DNA from: Maridesulfovibrio frigidus DSM 17176
GTDB lineage: Bacteria; Desulfobacterota; Desulfovibrionia; Desulfovibrionales; Desulfovibrionaceae
Assembly: GCF_000711735.1 (NCBI RefSeq)
Contig: NZ_JONL01000006.1
Span: forward strand, 62,001-126,000
Direction: 5' to 3'
DNA: 64,000 nt
Shown here: positions 62,242 to 64,000 of the stretch, piece after piece
Layout: every line of letters starts with the position of its first letter
Numbering within the stretch: position 1 is the stretch's first letter
Position numbers and translations under genes: made by a program
Notes under the pieces: model-generated
What the model saw: the letters and a program-made list of their open reading frames with translations, nothing else
Told to the model about the DNA's origin: nothing
Databases searched by the model: none

Positions 62242-63066
62242 ATGATCAACAGCAATAAGACATTAAGCCTTGCAATAATGAGCGGGAAAGGCGGGGTCGG
62301 TAAAACGAACCTAGCTCTAAATTTATCATACGCACTTAATGCCGGCGGCAACAGCCTGTTACTTATGGACTGTGACCTCGGCCTTGCAAACCTTGACGTT
62401 CTGCTCGGAATTTCCCCGGAAAATAATATGCAGGACATATTAATCAGCGGAGCTAAGCCCTCTGACATCGTAATTCCAATTGAAAAAGGTAAAAATTTCG
62501 ACATCCTCCCTGCCGCCTCAGGTGTTCCTGAACTAGTCGAGATGGATGAAGATATGCAGGAAATGCTTTTTAGCAAAGTTAGCACTATCGTAGGTCGTTA
62601 TCAGTATTTGGTAATGGATTTAGGGGCAGGTATTAACAGCACGGTTCTCTCATTTGCGTCCATGACTCAAATGAGATTTGTTGTGATAACTCCTGAGCCG
62701 ACATCACTAACTGACAGCTATGCACTGATTAAAGTCTTACACACCCAGCATAGTGTCAGTGATTTCAATGTAATAGTGAATCAGGCGACAAATCAAAAAG
62801 AAGCCAAAGAGACTTTTGACCGACTAAATATGGCTTGTGAAAAATTTCTGAATATTAAGTTGAAAAACATAGGGTTTGTGCGCTATGATCCTGCCGTAAC
62901 TGAAGCAGTTAGAAGACAGGTTCCATTTATTAAATACGCTCCAAAATCCGATGCGAGCCGTGATATTTTAAATATTGCTGTTAAAATTCAAAAAATTCGC
63001 ATGGAAAATATGGGCCTATTAGGTGACAGGCCAGTTATCAAAAAATTTCCGTCATTAAACACCTAA
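62242..63066 (+). CDS. FlhG/FleN-like MinD/ParA ATPase
   Basis: 274-aa P-loop ATPase with deviant Walker A SGKGGVGKTNLALNLSYAL, MDCDLGLANLDVLLG and VMDLGAGINSTVLSF. The MDCDLGLANLD stretch is typical of FlhG/FleN, which limit flagellar number and antagonise FleQ. No flagellar genes are adjacent, and the gene follows a diguanylate cyclase, which fits a motility/biofilm link. A more general MinD-like positioning role is possible. Confidence 0.88.
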   Translation: MINSNKTLSLAIMSGKGGVGKTNLALNLSYALNAGGNSLLLMDCDLGLANLDVLLGISPENNMQDILISGAKPSDIVIPIEKGKNFDILPAASGVPELVEMDEDMQEMLFSKVSTIVGRYQYLVMDLGAGINSTVLSFASMTQMRFVVITPEPTSLTDSYALIKVLHTQHSVSDFNVIVNQATNQKEAKETFDRLNMACEKFLNIKLKNIGFVRYDPAVTEAVRRQVPFIKYAPKSDASRDILNIAVKIQKIRMENMGLLGDRPVIKKFPSLNT

Positions 63067-63159
63067 TAAATGCTTGACGAAAAGAATAACTTTTCGGCAT
63101 AGTTGTATTAATAATAGGTAAAACTGTTTGTCACACTCAACATGACTTGGGAGAGGACA

Positions 63160-63435
63160 ATGAACAAAAGTGAATTGATCAAAAATCTTGCTGAAGAAAA
63201 AGGACTCCATGTAGATGAGTCTTCTGAAATTGTTGATGCGTTTGTCGACGCTATCAAAGAAGCTCTAGTCCGTGGTGACAGAGTTGAAATCAGAGGCTTC
63301 GGCAGTTTCAAAATGAAAGAATACCAAGGCTACACCGGCAGAAATCCGAAAACCGGTTCTGTAGTAAGTGTTACCCCTAAAAAATTACCGTTCTTCCGCC
63401 CTGGTAAAGAACTTAAAGAGTTTTTAAACGGTTAA
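63160..63435 (+). CDS. HU/IHF-type DNA-binding protein
   Basis: 91 aa. MNKSELIKNLAEEKGLHVDE, RVEIRGFGSFKMKEYQGYTG, and the beta-arm end NPKTGSVVSVTPKKLPFFRPGK. The FKMKEYQGYTGRNPKTG stretch is closer to IHF beta than to HU. The start at 63160 has GGGAGAGGA upstream; an in-frame ATG six codons earlier has none. Its TAA overlaps the next ATG (TAATG). Confidence 0.93.
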   Translation: MNKSELIKNLAEEKGLHVDESSEIVDAFVDAIKEALVRGDRVEIRGFGSFKMKEYQGYTGRNPKTGSVVSVTPKKLPFFRPGKELKEFLNG

Positions 63436-64000
63436 TGCGCTTATACATATATGTTTTCATTTTCCTTGCCAGCTTTGGACTTACGTTCCAAGCACATGCT
63501 GGCAAGGACACGGTATTGTCTATAGCATATACGTCTAACACCTTCGGGACAGTTAACCCTTGTCCTTCGTGAGGCGGGAAAACACTTGGTGGACTGGCCC
63601 GGCGGGCTGGTTATCTTCAAGATCTTCGAGACTCTAAGGGTCCCGAGATTTTTCTCGTTGGTGGAGCGTTTGAATTTTTATCAACTTCCAGCGAACTGAT
63701 CCCTGAGAAAAAAAGAGAGGCGCTTACTGGAGCTTTCCAAATCATGAATTATGATTTAGGACTTCTAAGCCCTGCTGAAGCAGCATTTTTAAAAGAATCT
63801 CCGAACGGCATTCCTAAGAACTGGATAGACTGTAAAGACGCTTCTGTTAAGATTGTGCCTTTAGCTGATGGTAAAAAGGCAGGATTCATTATTTTACCTT
63901 TTATAGAGAAAGGTTCGAGTAATGTACCAGACGAACTAATCAGTCAAATTGCTGAGCTTGTAAAAAAGTATAGAGATAAAACAGATATCCTGATTGGCGT
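63435..64000 (+). CDS. Exported UshA-like protein, candidate selenoprotein (cut by window edge)
   Basis: ATG at 63435 overlaps the HU/IHF stop. Signal peptide RLYIYVFIFLASFGLTFQA, cleaved near AHA. Then SIAYTSNTFGTVNPCPS, an in-frame TGA at 63570-63572, and uninterrupted coding to the window end: GGKTLGGLARRAGYLQDLRD, IFLVGGAFEFL, NYDLGLLSPAEAAFL. The TGA falls at the fourth position of CPSU, a redox-type CxxU motif, and the flanking residues resemble the N-terminus of UshA/5'-nucleotidase-like phosphoesterases (GGLARRA, R-x-x-R-x). I infer selenocysteine at codon 46. Alternative: a nonsense mutation or sequencing error. Confidence 0.75.
63594..63610 (+). promoter_or_regulatory. Candidate bacterial SECIS hairpin
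   Basis: CTGGCCC-GGC-GGGCTGG forms a seven-base-pair stem (two G-T pairs) with a three-base loop beginning with G. The loop begins 28 bases after the TGA, within the 16-37 base range usual for bacterial SECIS elements. It overlaps the coding sequence, as expected. Confidence 0.5.

Overview
The window looks like a chromosomal segment of a low-GC, Desulfovibrio-like sulfate reducer (Desulfovibrionaceae). This is an inference from gene content, not a database result. The supporting signs are a tungsten-type aldehyde:ferredoxin oxidoreductase, several ferredoxin-rich oxidoreductases, a PxxKW cysteine-rich small protein, the envC-like/ctpA/divergent polysaccharide deacetylase trio, and a UGA codon apparently read as selenocysteine. 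Almost everything is core or conserved. I see no IS element, prophage, CRISPR array, rRNA or tRNA.

Layout. 1-4.6 kb: two polar amino-acid ABC transporters transcribed away from each other, with a 55-aa zinc-ribbon gene at the head of the right one. 4.6-8.9 kb: PilZ-like protein, response regulator/histidine kinase, STAS protein, nucleoside-recognition (Gate) membrane protein and RidA. 8.9-13.2 kb: trmL, rfbB-rfbD, a NapH-like ferredoxin and the frameshifted remnant of a universal stress protein. 13.2-24.9 kb, minus strand: aldehyde:ferredoxin oxidoreductase, yajC-secD-secF, an unusually compact GltB-like/ferredoxin-Rossmann pair, a secreted nuclease whose first codons form a terminator-like palindrome, and glucan phosphorylase. 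25-35.5 kb, plus strand: dut, argD, prmA, an endonuclease III relative, envC-like/ctpA/deacetylase, and a TrpXYZ-type ABC transporter. 35.5-40 kb: ndk, proC, then a membrane glycosyltransferase and cbiB on the minus strand. 40-48.5 kb, minus strand: an extended macromolecular-synthesis block in transcription order rsmA, hup, a 58-aa membrane protein, rpsU, yqeY, mutS2, dnaG, rpoD. 48.6-52.8 kb: a purine and methylthioadenosine salvage block (AzgA-type permease, apt, MTA phosphorylase, MTA/SAH deaminase). 52.9-64 kb: PxxKW protein, M20 peptidase, mnmG, a membrane PilZ protein, a CorC-like CBS protein, lnt, prfB with its programmed +1 frameshift, a GGDEF cyclase, an FlhG-like ATPase, an HU/IHF protein and, cut by the right edge, an exported protein with an in-frame UGA in a CxxU motif.

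The genes most worth attention are the candidate selenoprotein at 63435-64000, the compact oxidoreductase pair at 18977-21436, and the nuclease gene whose start overlaps a perfect 28-bp palindrome. Cyclic-di-GMP signalling recurs (a GGDEF protein with an I-site, a membrane PilZ protein with both binding motifs, and a more degenerate PilZ-like protein). Start codons were chosen by ribosome-binding-site fit and family length; several differ from the longest open frame, including TTG starts for dnaG, the CBS protein and the GltB-like protein.
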